From positions 62,001-126,000 of the forward strand of contig NZ_RZYA01000012.1 in the NCBI RefSeq assembly GCF_004005495.1: a stretch of DNA of 64,000 nt, in the 5' to 3' direction. Under the pieces are notes generated by a model that was given only the letters and a program-made list of their open reading frames with translations, was not told the origin of the DNA and did not search any database. A program made the position numbers and the translations under genes. Source of the DNA: Streptomyces antnestii (lineage in GTDB: Bacteria > Actinomycetota > Actinomycetes > Streptomycetales > Streptomycetaceae). Shown here one piece after another: positions 8,244-16,320 of this stretch; the stretch's first letter is position 1; every line of letters begins with the position of its first letter.

Positions 8244-8551
8244 GCATTCCGAGTCAATTCTCGCGCATTTCTCAGCGCAGCTTCCCATATTCTTCTGCCC
8301 GCTTTCCCGGGACGTAAACACTAAGATTTCAACAACGGGAATCGGCGTAATTCGGACGCGTCTCACGTGGGTTACCTTCTTGTGACGCACTCCACATCGG
8401 GGGAATTTTGCGTAGTTCATCCCGGACAGACCAGCACATTCTTCCGGGATCTCGCGTACGCGCCCCCACCCGCGCGATAACACAGGACGAGCGTTTACGT
8501 AACCCTCTCCCTCGATGCAATCCCAGAAATTGCTCGGTAAATTGAATTCAC
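8244..8551 (+). promoter_or_regulatory. AT-rich promoter/leader region of the ectABCD operon
   Basis: This 308-base stretch has no gene and is clearly AT-richer than the rest of the window. No Shine-Dalgarno sequence lies ahead of the ectA ATG at 8552. TAAATT at 8538-8543 is positioned so that transcription would begin at or next to the ATG. Other candidate elements (GTGGGTTACC near 8366, GTTTACGTAACC near 8491) do not fit a promoter consensus I can defend. Osmotic control of ect operons is established in other Streptomyces. Confidence 0.45.
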
Positions 8552-9067
8552 ATGACCGCGCAATTCCTGGAAATGCCTGAGAGTCTGCGGATCGACCGGC
8601 CCGAGGTGGCCGACGGCGCCGCGATCTGGCGCATCGCCCGCGACTCGAAGGTGCTCGACCTCAACTCCTCGTACAGCTATCTGCTGTGGTGCCGGGACTT
8701 CGCCGCCACGTCCGTCGTGGCGCGGGACGCCGCCGGCTCCGTCGCCGGGTTCATCACCGGGTACATCCGCCCGGACGACCCGCACACCCTGGTGGTGTGG
8801 CAGGTGGCTGTCGACGACGCGCACCGGGGGCGCGGTCTGGCCGGGGCGCTGCTCGACGGGCTCTGGGCGAAGGCCGCCGCCGGCCACGGGACGACCGTGC
8901 TCGAGACGACGATCTCGCCCGACAACACCCCGTCGCAGCGCCTCTTCGCCTCGTTCGCGCGGCGGCACGGCGCACAGGTCGCGCACACCGTGCTGTTCGA
9001 CGCGGGCCTCTTCCCGGACGACGGGCACGAGCCCGAGGTGCTCCACCGCATCGGCCCCCTCGTCTGA
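8552..9067 (+). CDS. ectA: EctA, L-2,4-diaminobutyrate acetyltransferase
   Basis: A 171-residue GNAT protein that acetylates L-2,4-diaminobutyrate with acetyl-CoA to N-gamma-acetyldiaminobutyrate, the second step of ectoine synthesis. The family signature LNSSYSYLLWCRDF is at about residue 37, the acetyl-CoA loop in VDDAHRGRGLAGALL at about 90, and TISPDNTPSQRLF near residue 123. The length is normal for EctA. It is the first gene of an operon; ectB follows after 62 bases. The start has no visible ribosome binding site, so it may be translated leaderlessly. Confidence 0.95.
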   Translation: MTAQFLEMPESLRIDRPEVADGAAIWRIARDSKVLDLNSSYSYLLWCRDFAATSVVARDAAGSVAGFITGYIRPDDPHTLVVWQVAVDDAHRGRGLAGALLDGLWAKAAAGHGTTVLETTISPDNTPSQRLFASFARRHGAQVAHTVLFDAGLFPDDGHEPEVLHRIGPLV

Positions 9068-9129
9068 CCCACTGAGTCCCCACCCCGACTTCACCCCCAC
9101 CCCCACCCCCATCTCCCAGGAGATTCGCT

Positions 9130-10401
9130 GTGACCATCACCCAGCCGGACCTGAGCGTCTTCGAGACCCTTGAGTCGGAGGTGCGCAGCTACTGCCGCGG
9201 TTGGCCCACCGTCTTCGACCGGGCGCAGGGCAGCCGCATGTACGACGAGGACGGCCACGAGTACCTCGACTTCTTCGCGGGCGCGGGCTCCCTCAACTAC
9301 GGGCACAACAACCCGGTCCTCAAACGCGCCCTCATCGACTACCTGGAGCGCGACGGCGTCACGCACGGGCTCGACATGTCGACGACCGCGAAGCGCGCCT
9401 TCCTTGAGTCGTTCCAGAACATCGTGCTGCGCCCGCGTGACCTGCCGTACAAGGTCATGTTCCCGGGCCCGACGGGCACCAACGCCGTCGAGTCGGCGCT
9501 GAAGCTGGCGCGCAAGGTCAAGGGCCGCGAGTCGATCGTCTCGTTCACGAACGCCTTCCACGGCATGTCGCTCGGCTCGCTCGCCGTGACCGGCAACGCC
9601 TTCAAGCGCGCGGGCGCCGGCATCCCGCTGGTGCACGGCACCCCGATGCCGTTCGACAACTACCTCGACGGGCGGACGCCGGACTTCATCTGGTTCGAGC
9701 GCCTCCTGGAGGACCAGGGCTCGGGCCTCAACCAGCCCGCCGCCGTGATCGTCGAGACGGTGCAGGGCGAGGGCGGCATCAACGTCGCGCGCGCCGAGTG
9801 GCTGCGCAAGCTCGCCGACGTGTGCGAGCGCTGGGACATGCTGCTCATCGTCGACGACATCCAGATGGGCTGCGGGCGCACCGGCGCGTTCTTCTCCTTC
9901 GAGGAGGCGGGCATCACGCCGGACATCGTCACCGTGTCCAAGTCCATCAGCGGCTACGGGCTGCCGATGTCCCTGTGCCTGTTCAAGCCGGAGCTCGACG
10001 TGTGGGAGCCCGGCGAGCACAACGGCACGTTCCGCGGCAACAACCCGGCGTTCGTCACGGCCGCCGCGGCCCTGGAGGCGTACTGGACCGACGGCGCCGC
10101 GATGGAGAAGCAGACGCTCGCCCGCGGCCAGCAGATCGAACAGGTCCTGGCCGCGCTCCGCGAGGAGCACGCCGGCGCGGTCAAGGAGTACCGGGGCCGC
10201 GGCCTGGTGTGGGGCATCGAGTTCCACGACACCGAGCGGGCGGGCGCGGTGGCCAAGCGCGCCTTCGAGCTCGGCCTGCTCATCGAGACCTCCGGCCCGC
10301 AGGGCGAGGTCGTCAAGCTCCTGCCGGCGCTGACGATCACGCCCGACGAGCTGGACGAGGGGCTGCGCACGCTCACGAGGGCCGTGCGCGAGACCGCCTG
10401 A
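9130..10401 (+). CDS. ectB: EctB, diaminobutyrate-2-oxoglutarate transaminase
   Basis: The 423-residue class-III aminotransferase converts L-aspartate beta-semialdehyde and glutamate into L-2,4-diaminobutyrate, the first committed step to ectoine. It shows FPGPTGTNAVESALKLAR (PLP phosphate binding), AFHGMSLGS, the cofactor aspartate in LIVDDIQMGCGRTG and the PLP lysine in VTVSKSISGYGLP. The GTG start at 9130 is preceded by AGGAGA at the usual distance. The gene sits between ectA and ectC with short gaps. Length and motifs are those of full EctB. Confidence 0.96.
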   Translation: MTITQPDLSVFETLESEVRSYCRGWPTVFDRAQGSRMYDEDGHEYLDFFAGAGSLNYGHNNPVLKRALIDYLERDGVTHGLDMSTTAKRAFLESFQNIVLRPRDLPYKVMFPGPTGTNAVESALKLARKVKGRESIVSFTNAFHGMSLGSLAVTGNAFKRAGAGIPLVHGTPMPFDNYLDGRTPDFIWFERLLEDQGSGLNQPAAVIVETVQGEGGINVARAEWLRKLADVCERWDMLLIVDDIQMGCGRTGAFFSFEEAGITPDIVTVSKSISGYGLPMSLCLFKPELDVWEPGEHNGTFRGNNPAFVTAAAALEAYWTDGAAMEKQTLARGQQIEQVLAALREEHAGAVKEYRGRGLVWGIEFHDTERAGAVAKRAFELGLLIETSGPQGEVVKLLPALTITPDELDEGLRTLTRAVRETA

Positions 10402-10439
10402 CACCGCAACACACTGGAACAGAAAGGCAGCAACTCACC

Positions 10440-10844
10440 GTGATCGTCCGATCGTTCAAGGAGATCGAGGGCACCGACCGGCATGTGAAGGCCGCGTCGG
10501 GGACCTGGGAGAGCAAGCGCATCGTGCTCGCCAAGGAGAGGGTCGGCTTCTCGCTGCACGAGACCGTCCTGTACGCGGGTACGGAGACCAGGATGTGGTA
10601 CGCGAACCACATCGAGGCCGTGCTGTGCGTGGAGGGCGAGGCCGAGCTCACCAATGAGGAAACCGGCGAGAAGCACTGGATCGAGCCGGGCACGATGTAC
10701 CTCCTGGACGGCCACGAGCGCCACACCATGCGGCCGAAGACGGACTTCCGGTGCGTGTGCGTCTTCAACCCGCCGGTGACCGGACGGGAGGACCATGACG
10801 AGAACGGCGTGTACCCGCTCCTGACCGAACCCGAGGAGGCCTGA
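10440..10844 (+). CDS. ectC: EctC, L-ectoine synthase
   Basis: A 134-residue cupin that cyclises N-gamma-acetyl-diaminobutyrate to ectoine. It opens MIVRSFKEIEGTDRHV (the first codon is GTG at 10440). The middle has MWYANHIEAVLCVEGEAEL, with the metal-binding glutamate, then PGTMYLLDGHERHTMRP with cupin histidines, and FNPPVTGREDHDENGVYPL at the end, all typical of EctC. AAAGG lies about 14 bases upstream, a rather long spacing. ectD begins 5 bases after the stop. Confidence 0.96.
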   Translation: MIVRSFKEIEGTDRHVKAASGTWESKRIVLAKERVGFSLHETVLYAGTETRMWYANHIEAVLCVEGEAELTNEETGEKHWIEPGTMYLLDGHERHTMRPKTDFRCVCVFNPPVTGREDHDENGVYPLLTEPEEA

Positions 10845-10849
10845 GTTCC

Positions 10850-11758
10850 ATGACCGGACCGACGAGCACCCAGTCGGCGACCACCGATCTCTACCCGACC
10901 CGAGGCGCGTCCGAGGTGGCGACGCCGCGCGTCGACCCGGTCGTCTGGTCGGCGCCCGGCGCGCCGGGCCCGATCGTCCCATCGGACCTGCAGTCGTTCG
11001 AACGGGACGGCTTCCTGGCGATCCCCGAGCTGATCGGGCCGGACGAGATCGGCGTCTACCAGGCGGAGTTGAACCGTCTGGTGACGGATCCGGCGATCAA
11101 GGCCGACGAGCGTTCCATCGTCGAGCCGAAGTCGCAGGACGTGCGGTCCGTGTTCGAGGTGCACCGGATCAGCGAGGTGTTCGCGAAGCTGGTGCACGAC
11201 GAGCGGGTGGTCGGCCGGGCGCGCCAGATCCTCGGCTCCGACGTGTACGTCCACCAGTCGCGGATCAACGTCAAGCCGGGCTTCGGCGCCAGCGGCTTCT
11301 ACTGGCACTCGGACTTCGAGACCTGGCACGCCGAGGACGGCCTGCCGAACATGCGGACGGTGTCCGTCTCGATCGCGCTGACCGAGAACTACGACACCAA
11401 CGGCGGCTTGATGATCATGCCTGGGTCGCACAGGACGTTCCTCGGCTGCGCGGGTGAGACGCCGCGGGACAACTACAAGAAGTCCCTCCAGATGCAGGAC
11501 GCGGGCACGCCCTCGGACGAGGCGCTGACCAAGTTCGCCGACCGGCACGGCATCAGGCTGTTCACCGGCAGCGCGGGCTCGGCGACCTGGTTCGACTGCA
11601 ACGCCATGCACGGCTCCGGGGACAACATCACCCCGTATCCGCGCTCGAACGTCTTCATCGTGTTCAACAGCGTGGAGAACGCTGCCGTGGAGCCGTTCGC
11701 GGCTCCGGTACGGCGGCCGGAGTTCATCGGGGCGAGGGACTTCACTCCGGTGAAGTGA
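10850..11758 (+). CDS. ectD: EctD, ectoine 5-hydroxylase
   Basis: This 302-residue Fe(II)/2-oxoglutarate dioxygenase of the PhyH family hydroxylates ectoine to 5-hydroxyectoine. The iron ligands are the HxD in FYWHSDFETWH at about residue 147 and the distal histidine in NAMHGSGDN at about 258. PRSNVFIVFNS binds 2-oxoglutarate in this family. GAGGAGG precedes the ATG at 10850, only five bases after ectC, so the two are probably coupled. The presence of ectD means the strain should make the hydroxylated form as well. A strong hairpin terminator follows. Confidence 0.96.
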   Translation: MTGPTSTQSATTDLYPTRGASEVATPRVDPVVWSAPGAPGPIVPSDLQSFERDGFLAIPELIGPDEIGVYQAELNRLVTDPAIKADERSIVEPKSQDVRSVFEVHRISEVFAKLVHDERVVGRARQILGSDVYVHQSRINVKPGFGASGFYWHSDFETWHAEDGLPNMRTVSVSIALTENYDTNGGLMIMPGSHRTFLGCAGETPRDNYKKSLQMQDAGTPSDEALTKFADRHGIRLFTGSAGSATWFDCNAMHGSGDNITPYPRSNVFIVFNSVENAAVEPFAAPVRRPEFIGARDFTPVK

Positions 11759-11773
11759 CCTTCATAGAGGCAT

Positions 11774-11809
11774 AGTTGAGGCGGCTCCTCGCAGGGAGCC
11801 GCCCCAACT
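11774..11809. terminator. Terminator at the end of ectABCD
   Basis: GGCGGCTCC (11780-11788) pairs with GGAGCCGCC (11795-11803) around loop TCGCAG. AGTTG and CAACT extend the stem outward. It lies between ectD and the convergent old yellow enzyme gene and may serve both. Confidence 0.75.
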
Positions 11810-11827
11810 GCATCTAGGGGGAAGGCG

Positions 11828-12898
11828 TCAGGCCGACAGGGCGGGGTAGTCCGTGTAGCCCTTCGCGTCGCCGCCGAAGAACGAGGACGGGTCGGGGGTG
11901 TTGTACGGGCCCTGCGTCCCCAGCCGGGCCGGCAGGTCCGGGTTGGCGAGGAACAGGGCGCCGAAGGTGACGACGTCGGCGAGACCGTCCTCGATCAGTG
12001 CGAGCGCCCTGTGGTCGGTCGGGCCCTCGGTGAACGCGTTGAGGAAGAAGGTGCCGCTGAACCGCTTGCGCAGATCGGCGGTGATCTCCCGGATCTCCGG
12101 CGTGGCCTCCAGGACGTGCAGATAGGCGATGCCGAGCGGCTCGATCGCCGCGACCAGCGCCTGGTAGACCTCTGCGGAGTCGGTTCCCGGCATGGAGTTG
12201 TAGGCGTTCAGCGGCGAGATGCGCAGCGCGGTGCGGTCGGCACCGATGGCGTCGGCGACGGCCTTGACCACCTCGGCGGCGAACCGGACGCGGTTCTCGA
12301 CGCTGCCGCCCCACTCGTCGGTGCGCTCGTTGGAGCCGGGCGCGAGGAACTGGTGGATCAAGTACCCGTTGGCGCCGTGCAGTTCGACACCGTCGAAGCC
12401 GGCCGCGATCGCGCCCTGTGCGGCGGTGGCGTAGTCGGCGATCGTGGCGCGGATCTCGTCGGCGGTCAGCTCACGGGGCGTGACGAAGTCCTGGAAGCCG
12501 TCGTTCGTGAACGCCTTGCCCTCAGGTGCGATCGCGGACGGCGCCGCGGGGAGCCCGCCCTCGGGCTGCAGCGACGGGTGGCTGATCCGGCCGGCGTGCA
12601 TGATCTGCGCGTAGATCCTGCCGCCCCCGTCGTGCACGGCGTCGGTGACCCTGCGCCACGAGGCGATCTGCTCGTCGCTGTGCAGACCCGGGGTCCAGGC
12701 GTAGCCCTGACCGGCGGCGGAGGGCTGGATGCCCTCGGTGATGATCAGGCCGGCCGAGGCGCGCTGCGCGTAGTACTCGACGGTCAGGTCGGTGGCGGTG
12801 CCGCCCTCGCCGGCCCGGCTGCGGGTCATCGGGGCCATGGCGATGCGGTTGGCGAGCTGGACGCCGGAGAGGTCGATCGGATCGAAGGCGGTGGTCAT
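11828..12898 (-). CDS. Old yellow enzyme-family alkene reductase
   Basis: A 356-residue FMN-dependent NAD(P)H ene-reductase. The TIM barrel starts FDPIDLSGVQLANRIAMAPM. The substrate-binding HGAN motif (VELHGANGYLIHQFL, at about residue 183) and the FMN-binding region near the C-terminus (TFGALFLANPDLPARL) are present. NemA/OYE-type enzymes reduce activated alkenes such as enones, maleimides or nitrate esters and serve in electrophile detoxification. The start ATG at 12898 faces the MarR gene across 174 bases with two shared operator-like sites, so control by that regulator is likely. The true substrate is unknown. Confidence 0.9.
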   Translation of the reverse strand: MTTAFDPIDLSGVQLANRIAMAPMTRSRAGEGGTATDLTVEYYAQRASAGLIITEGIQPSAAGQGYAWTPGLHSDEQIASWRRVTDAVHDGGGRIYAQIMHAGRISHPSLQPEGGLPAAPSAIAPEGKAFTNDGFQDFVTPRELTADEIRATIADYATAAQGAIAAGFDGVELHGANGYLIHQFLAPGSNERTDEWGGSVENRVRFAAEVVKAVADAIGADRTALRISPLNAYNSMPGTDSAEVYQALVAAIEPLGIAYLHVLEATPEIREITADLRKRFSGTFFLNAFTEGPTDHRALALIEDGLADVVTFGALFLANPDLPARLGTQGPYNTPDPSSFFGGDAKGYTDYPALSA

Positions 12899-12943
12899 GA
12901 CTGCTCCATCCAAGGGCGGGCGACGGCAGGGACGCTCGTTATG

Positions 12944-13001
12944 TGGTCGGCCAACTAAGTGAACCGTGTGCCACCGTAACCTATTCCTTGGCCGACCAAG
13001 G
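12944..13001. promoter_or_regulatory. Twin MarR operator-like sites between OYE and MarR genes
   Basis: Two inverted copies of a near-palindrome: TGGTCGGCCAAC (12944-12955) and CCTTGGCCGACCAAGG (12986-13001). The shared core is TTGGCCGACC and its reverse complement, placed 43 bases apart in the divergent promoter region. The dyad shape and position suit binding by the adjacent MarR protein, repressing both genes. Confidence 0.6.
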
Positions 13002-13072
13002 TAATCTCTTCGTGAAGAGCTGAGAGGGTGGGAAACCCCGAGAGACCGCACGATCCGGAGTCTGGAGTCGCC

Positions 13073-13636
13073 ATGACGGACGAGCCCGCTTGTAGCGAGC
13101 AACTTGGTCGCGAGCAGCCTCGTAGCGAGCAGCCTTGTAGCGAGCAGCCTTGTAGCGAGCAGCTGCCCGAGGTCGCCCGGTGCGGCCCCGTCAGTCATGC
13201 GCTCTCCCGCGTCGCGCGCCTCCACCGGATCACCGCGGGCAAGCTGCTGCGCAGGCTCGGCCTCTACCCGGGCCAGGAGTTTCTGATGATGCACCTGTGG
13301 GACAAGGGGCCCGTGCGCCAGTCGGAGCTCATCAAGGCGGTCGACCTTGACCCGTCCACGGTGACGAAGATGCTCCAGCGGCTCGAACAGGCCGGTCATG
13401 TGCGCCGGTCCCCCGACCCGGGCGACCGGCGGGCCGTGCTCGTCGAGCCGACGGAGGCCGGCTGCGGCCTGCTCGGCGACGTGCAGCACGCGTGGGGCGA
13501 CCTGGAGGACCACACGCTCCGGGGCCTCGACGAGCAGGAGCGGGCAGAGTTCCTGCGGCTCCTCGCCAAGGTCGAGGCGAGCCTGTGCACGGGGGCGGCG
13601 GCGGACTGCCCGACGGCGGTGCGGGCCGAGGAGTGA
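13073..13636 (+). CDS. MarR-family transcriptional regulator with repeat N-terminus
   Basis: A 187-residue protein. Residues 1-32 are a low-complexity arm made of five copies of a five-residue unit (CSEQL, GREQP, RSEQP, CSEQP, CSEQL). Residues 45-170 are a winged helix MarR domain: HALSRVARLHRITAGKLL, then the recognition part QSELIKAVDLDPSTVTKMLQRLE and the wing RRSPDPGDRRAVLVEPT. The ATG at 13073 has GGAG upstream; codons from 13028 are open but less likely. It is divergent from the old yellow enzyme gene and probably represses it in response to an electrophile or phenolic ligand. Cysteines in the arm could in principle sense redox state; that is speculation. Confidence 0.87.
   Translation: MTDEPACSEQLGREQPRSEQPCSEQPCSEQLPEVARCGPVSHALSRVARLHRITAGKLLRRLGLYPGQEFLMMHLWDKGPVRQSELIKAVDLDPSTVTKMLQRLEQAGHVRRSPDPGDRRAVLVEPTEAGCGLLGDVQHAWGDLEDHTLRGLDEQERAEFLRLLAKVEASLCTGAAADCPTAVRAEE
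13091..13165 (+). repeat. Five tandem 15-bp units in the MarR N-terminal coding region
   Basis: Units of the form TGTAGCGAGCAGCCT run 13091-13165 in frame. Copies 3 to 5 differ by only one to three bases from each other and copies 1 and 2 are more diverged. Because 15 is a multiple of 3, unit gain or loss would keep the frame. Confidence 0.85.
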
Positions 13637-13689
13637 GTCCGGCCACCGGCGGCGAACGCGCCGGTGGCCGGACGGGGAACCGAACCGGG

Positions 13690-14742
13690 TCAGCCCTTCA
13701 GGGCCGCGAGGAGCCGGTCGACGTCGGACTCCGTGTTGTACAGGTGAAAGGCCGCGCGCAGGTTGCCCGCCCGGTCGGAGACCTCGATGCCCGCGCTGCT
13801 CAGCTCCGGCTGGCGTACGCCGAGACCGGGCACGGAGACGATGGGTGAGCCGGGCGCGGGGACCGGCGTGTGGCCGAGGGCGGCGAGGCCCGCGCGGAAG
13901 CGGTCGGCCAGGGCGAGGTCATGGGCGCGGATCGCGTCGACGCCGAGTTCCTCGACGAGCGCCAGGGAGTGCCGCGCGCCCGCGTACGAGAACAGGCTGG
14001 GGCTCTCGTCGAACCGCCGTGCGGAGTGGGCGAGTTCGGCGACGGGTCCGTAGCAGCTGTCCCAGGGGTGTTCGCCCGCGACCCAGCCGGCGAACAGCGG
14101 GCTGAGTCCGCCGAAGTCCTGCGGGACGACGAAGAAGGTCACGCCGCGTGGGCACAGGAGCCACTTGAAGGCGACGGAGGACGTGTAGTCCTGCGCGTCG
14201 GCGTCGACGGGGAGCCAGCCGGCCGACTGGGAGACGTCGACATAGGTGCGGGCGCCGTGGGCGCGGGCCGCCTCGCGGATCGCGGGCAGGTCGGCGATCC
14301 GCCCGTCGGCGGACTGGGCCGCGCTGACCGCGACGAGCGCCGTGCCGGGGCGCACCGCGTCGGCGATGCCCTCCAGCGGTGCGGTGCGCACCTTGAGGTC
14401 GCCGCGTCCGTGGAATGGGTTCACGGTGGAGCTGAAGTCGCCCTCGGCGGTGAGGACTTCGGCCCCCGACGGGAGCGAGGCGGCGATGACGCCGGTGTAG
14501 ACGGCCACCGAGGCCCCCGCCGCCACCCGGTCGGCCGGGACGCCGGCGATCCGGGCGAAGGAGGCGCGGGCGGCCTCGACGTCCTCGAACATGTCGGCGG
14601 GCCGCCCGGCCGCGACGGAGGCGACCGCGTCCCCCATGGTCGCCACCGTGCGGGCCGGGAGCAGCCCGGTGCTCGCGGTGTTCAGATAGGTCGTGGTGGG
14701 CGCGAACTCGGCGCGCACGAGCGCGTGATCGAGAGTCTCCAT
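13690..14742 (-). CDS. Class-V aminotransferase-fold PLP enzyme (cysteine-desulfurase-like)
   Basis: About 350 residues, beginning METLDHALVRAEFAPTTTYLNTAS. The motifs belong to the class-V fold: YLNTASTGLLP, FSSTVNPF, the cofactor aspartate in TYVDVSQSAGWLPVD, and the PLP lysine in SSVAFKWLLCPRGVTFF. There is no reactive-cysteine loop like that of SufS, so a desulfurase role is unlikely; an aminotransferase, epimerase or lyase is more plausible. A GTG at 14751 would add three residues. The gene stands alone between the convergent MarR gene and the DsbA-like gene, transcribed away from the latter after 107 bases. Confidence 0.8.
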   Translation of the reverse strand: METLDHALVRAEFAPTTTYLNTASTGLLPARTVATMGDAVASVAAGRPADMFEDVEAARASFARIAGVPADRVAAGASVAVYTGVIAASLPSGAEVLTAEGDFSSTVNPFHGRGDLKVRTAPLEGIADAVRPGTALVAVSAAQSADGRIADLPAIREAARAHGARTYVDVSQSAGWLPVDADAQDYTSSVAFKWLLCPRGVTFFVVPQDFGGLSPLFAGWVAGEHPWDSCYGPVAELAHSARRFDESPSLFSYAGARHSLALVEELGVDAIRAHDLALADRFRAGLAALGHTPVPAPGSPIVSVPGLGVRQPELSSAGIEVSDRAGNLRAAFHLYNTESDVDRLLAALKG

Positions 14743-14849
14743 GGGACCCACTGTGCCGCCTCGCCAAGTATCGGTCCATTGCGACTTGTTGAGCAGTACC
14801 GCTAAGCGTCACTTATAAATGCAGGTCCTGCGGGGTGTGTCCGCGTGTG

Positions 14850-15569
14850 TCAGCTCTGCGGGACCGCGCATCCGTCCGGGCCGCAGGCCTCCGCGCCGTC
14901 CGCTCCGTCGATGACCTGGAGCGGCGAGCGGTTCCCCCACGCCTGTTCGAGGGCCTGGGCGAAGACCTCGGAGGGCTGGGCGCCGGATACGCCGTACGTG
15001 CGGTCGAGGACGAAGAAGGGCACGCCGTTCGCGCCGAGCTCGGCGGCCTCGCGCTCGTCGGCGCGCACGTCGTCGGCGTACCGGGCGGGGTCGGCGAGGA
15101 CCGCGCGCGCCTCGTCGGCGTCGAGACCGGCCTCGGCGGCGAGGCTCACCAGGTACTCGTCGGCGTCGGCGAAGACGGACCGCTCCTCGGCGAAGTTCGC
15201 CCGGTACAGGAGGCCGATCAGCTCGTCCTGGCGGCCCCGCTCCTTCGCCAGGTGGAGGAGGCGGTGCATGTCGAAGGTGTTGCCGTGGTCGCGGCCCTCG
15301 GTGAGGTAGTCGAGGCCCTCGGAGGCGGCGTTCTCGCCGAGGTTGCGCTCGGCGGCCTGCGCCTGGTCCTCGGTCATGCCGTACTTCTGCGCGAGCATCG
15401 GGATGACGAGTCCGTTGTCGCCCTTGGCGCGCGTCGGGTCGAGCTCGAAGGAGCGGTGGACCACTTCGACACCGTCACGGTGCGGGAAGGCGGCCAGGGC
15501 CTTCTCGAAGCGGGCCTTGCCGACGTAGCACCAGGGGCAGGCTATGTCGGACCAGATCTCGACGCGCAT
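14850..15569 (-). CDS. DsbA/FrnE-family thiol oxidoreductase
   Basis: The 239-residue thioredoxin-fold protein has a CPWC active site at residues 11-14 right after the first strand (VEIWSDIACPWCYVGK), a helical insertion (residues 60-165) and GVPFFVLDRTYGVSGAQP with the cis-proline. This is the FrnE/2-hydroxychromene-isomerase branch, cytoplasmic because no signal peptide is present. FrnE-like proteins act as disulfide isomerases in stress or in polyketide synthesis. The C-terminus has a second Cys pair (EACGPDGC). GGAG lies 8 bases before the ATG at 15569. Confidence 0.88.
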   Translation of the reverse strand: MRVEIWSDIACPWCYVGKARFEKALAAFPHRDGVEVVHRSFELDPTRAKGDNGLVIPMLAQKYGMTEDQAQAAERNLGENAASEGLDYLTEGRDHGNTFDMHRLLHLAKERGRQDELIGLLYRANFAEERSVFADADEYLVSLAAEAGLDADEARAVLADPARYADDVRADEREAAELGANGVPFFVLDRTYGVSGAQPSEVFAQALEQAWGNRSPLQVIDGADGAEACGPDGCAVPQS

Positions 15570-15663
15570 GGGGGTCACTCCAGATTCGTACGGCACAGGG
15601 GGTCCCCCTGCGACCCCGTTCAACGTCCGGCCGGGGCGTCCCATTCCCCGTCGCCCCGTACGG

Positions 15664-16284
15664 TCAGGAACCGTCCCGCTGCCCCCGCGGCCCCTCCGGG
15701 CGGAACGCGATCCGGTCGTAGGTGACGACGCAGCCGTCACCGACCGGCGCCTGCGCCATGAAGCCCACGAGGGCGGCGGCCGTCGACGCCTCGTCGCCCA
15801 GCGAGAAGACGCGGACGAACGTCCACTTCTCGCCGTCGGGCGAGGCGTGGAAGGCGAAGGCGGTGCCGGTGCGGCTGATGCGCAGCCACACCGTGTCGCC
15901 GCCCACGACGAACGCGTTCGCGTCGTCGGAGCGGCCGCGGGTGACGACGGTGCACACGGTCGGCTCGGCGGGCGAGCGCTCCAGGCAGAGCTTGGCCCAC
16001 TCGTGCTCGCCGACGTGCAGGTAGAGCACGCCCGCGTCGAAGTCTGCGGTGAAGCCGACCGTGACGCGCGCGATCAGCTGGAAGTCACCCTCCGGCGCCG
16101 CCCCGAGCAGCCGGGGCGCGTCGGAGGCCGGGTCCAGGGCCGTACCGGCGGGCGGCACGAAGCGGTCCTGGCGGGGCCCGGCCCTGCCGGTGAGCACCCC
16201 GTCCTCGTACGCCCACTGCCCGTCGGGGCCGTAGGGACGCAGGGGGAACGGGAGCTCGGGGAGTGTGAGGAGTTCGGTGTCCAT
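15664..16284 (-). CDS. DUF1349-domain protein (concanavalin-like fold)
   Basis: A 206-residue soluble protein matching the DUF1349 family, a beta-sandwich relative of concanavalin-like lectins that was once linked to yeast regulation of enolase. Seen here: GDFQLIARVTVGFTADFDAGVLYLHV, EWAKLCLE, and VWLRISRTGTAFAFHASPDGEKWTFVR, which fit the family pattern. No signal peptide is visible. It begins 36 bases after the aldehyde dehydrogenase gene ends on the same strand, so the two are probably one transcript and may act on the same sugar-derived substrate. Function is otherwise unknown. Confidence 0.82.
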   Translation of the reverse strand: MDTELLTLPELPFPLRPYGPDGQWAYEDGVLTGRAGPRQDRFVPPAGTALDPASDAPRLLGAAPEGDFQLIARVTVGFTADFDAGVLYLHVGEHEWAKLCLERSPAEPTVCTVVTRGRSDDANAFVVGGDTVWLRISRTGTAFAFHASPDGEKWTFVRVFSLGDEASTAAALVGFMAQAPVGDGCVVTYDRIAFRPEGPRGQRDGS

Positions 16285-16320
16285 CGGGTCAGAGTTCCAG
16301 GTGAGTAGGGGGTCGGGTGC

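Noticed and set aside
8366..8376. GTGGGTTACC considered as a SigB-type -10 element for ectA
   Set aside because: SigB-type promoters need GGGTAC/T with a GTTT-like -35; this reads GGGTTA and lacks a matching -35.
13690..14742. Class-V PLP protein considered as a second cysteine desulfurase
   Set aside because: The reactive cysteine loop found in SufS (HHCARP) is absent.
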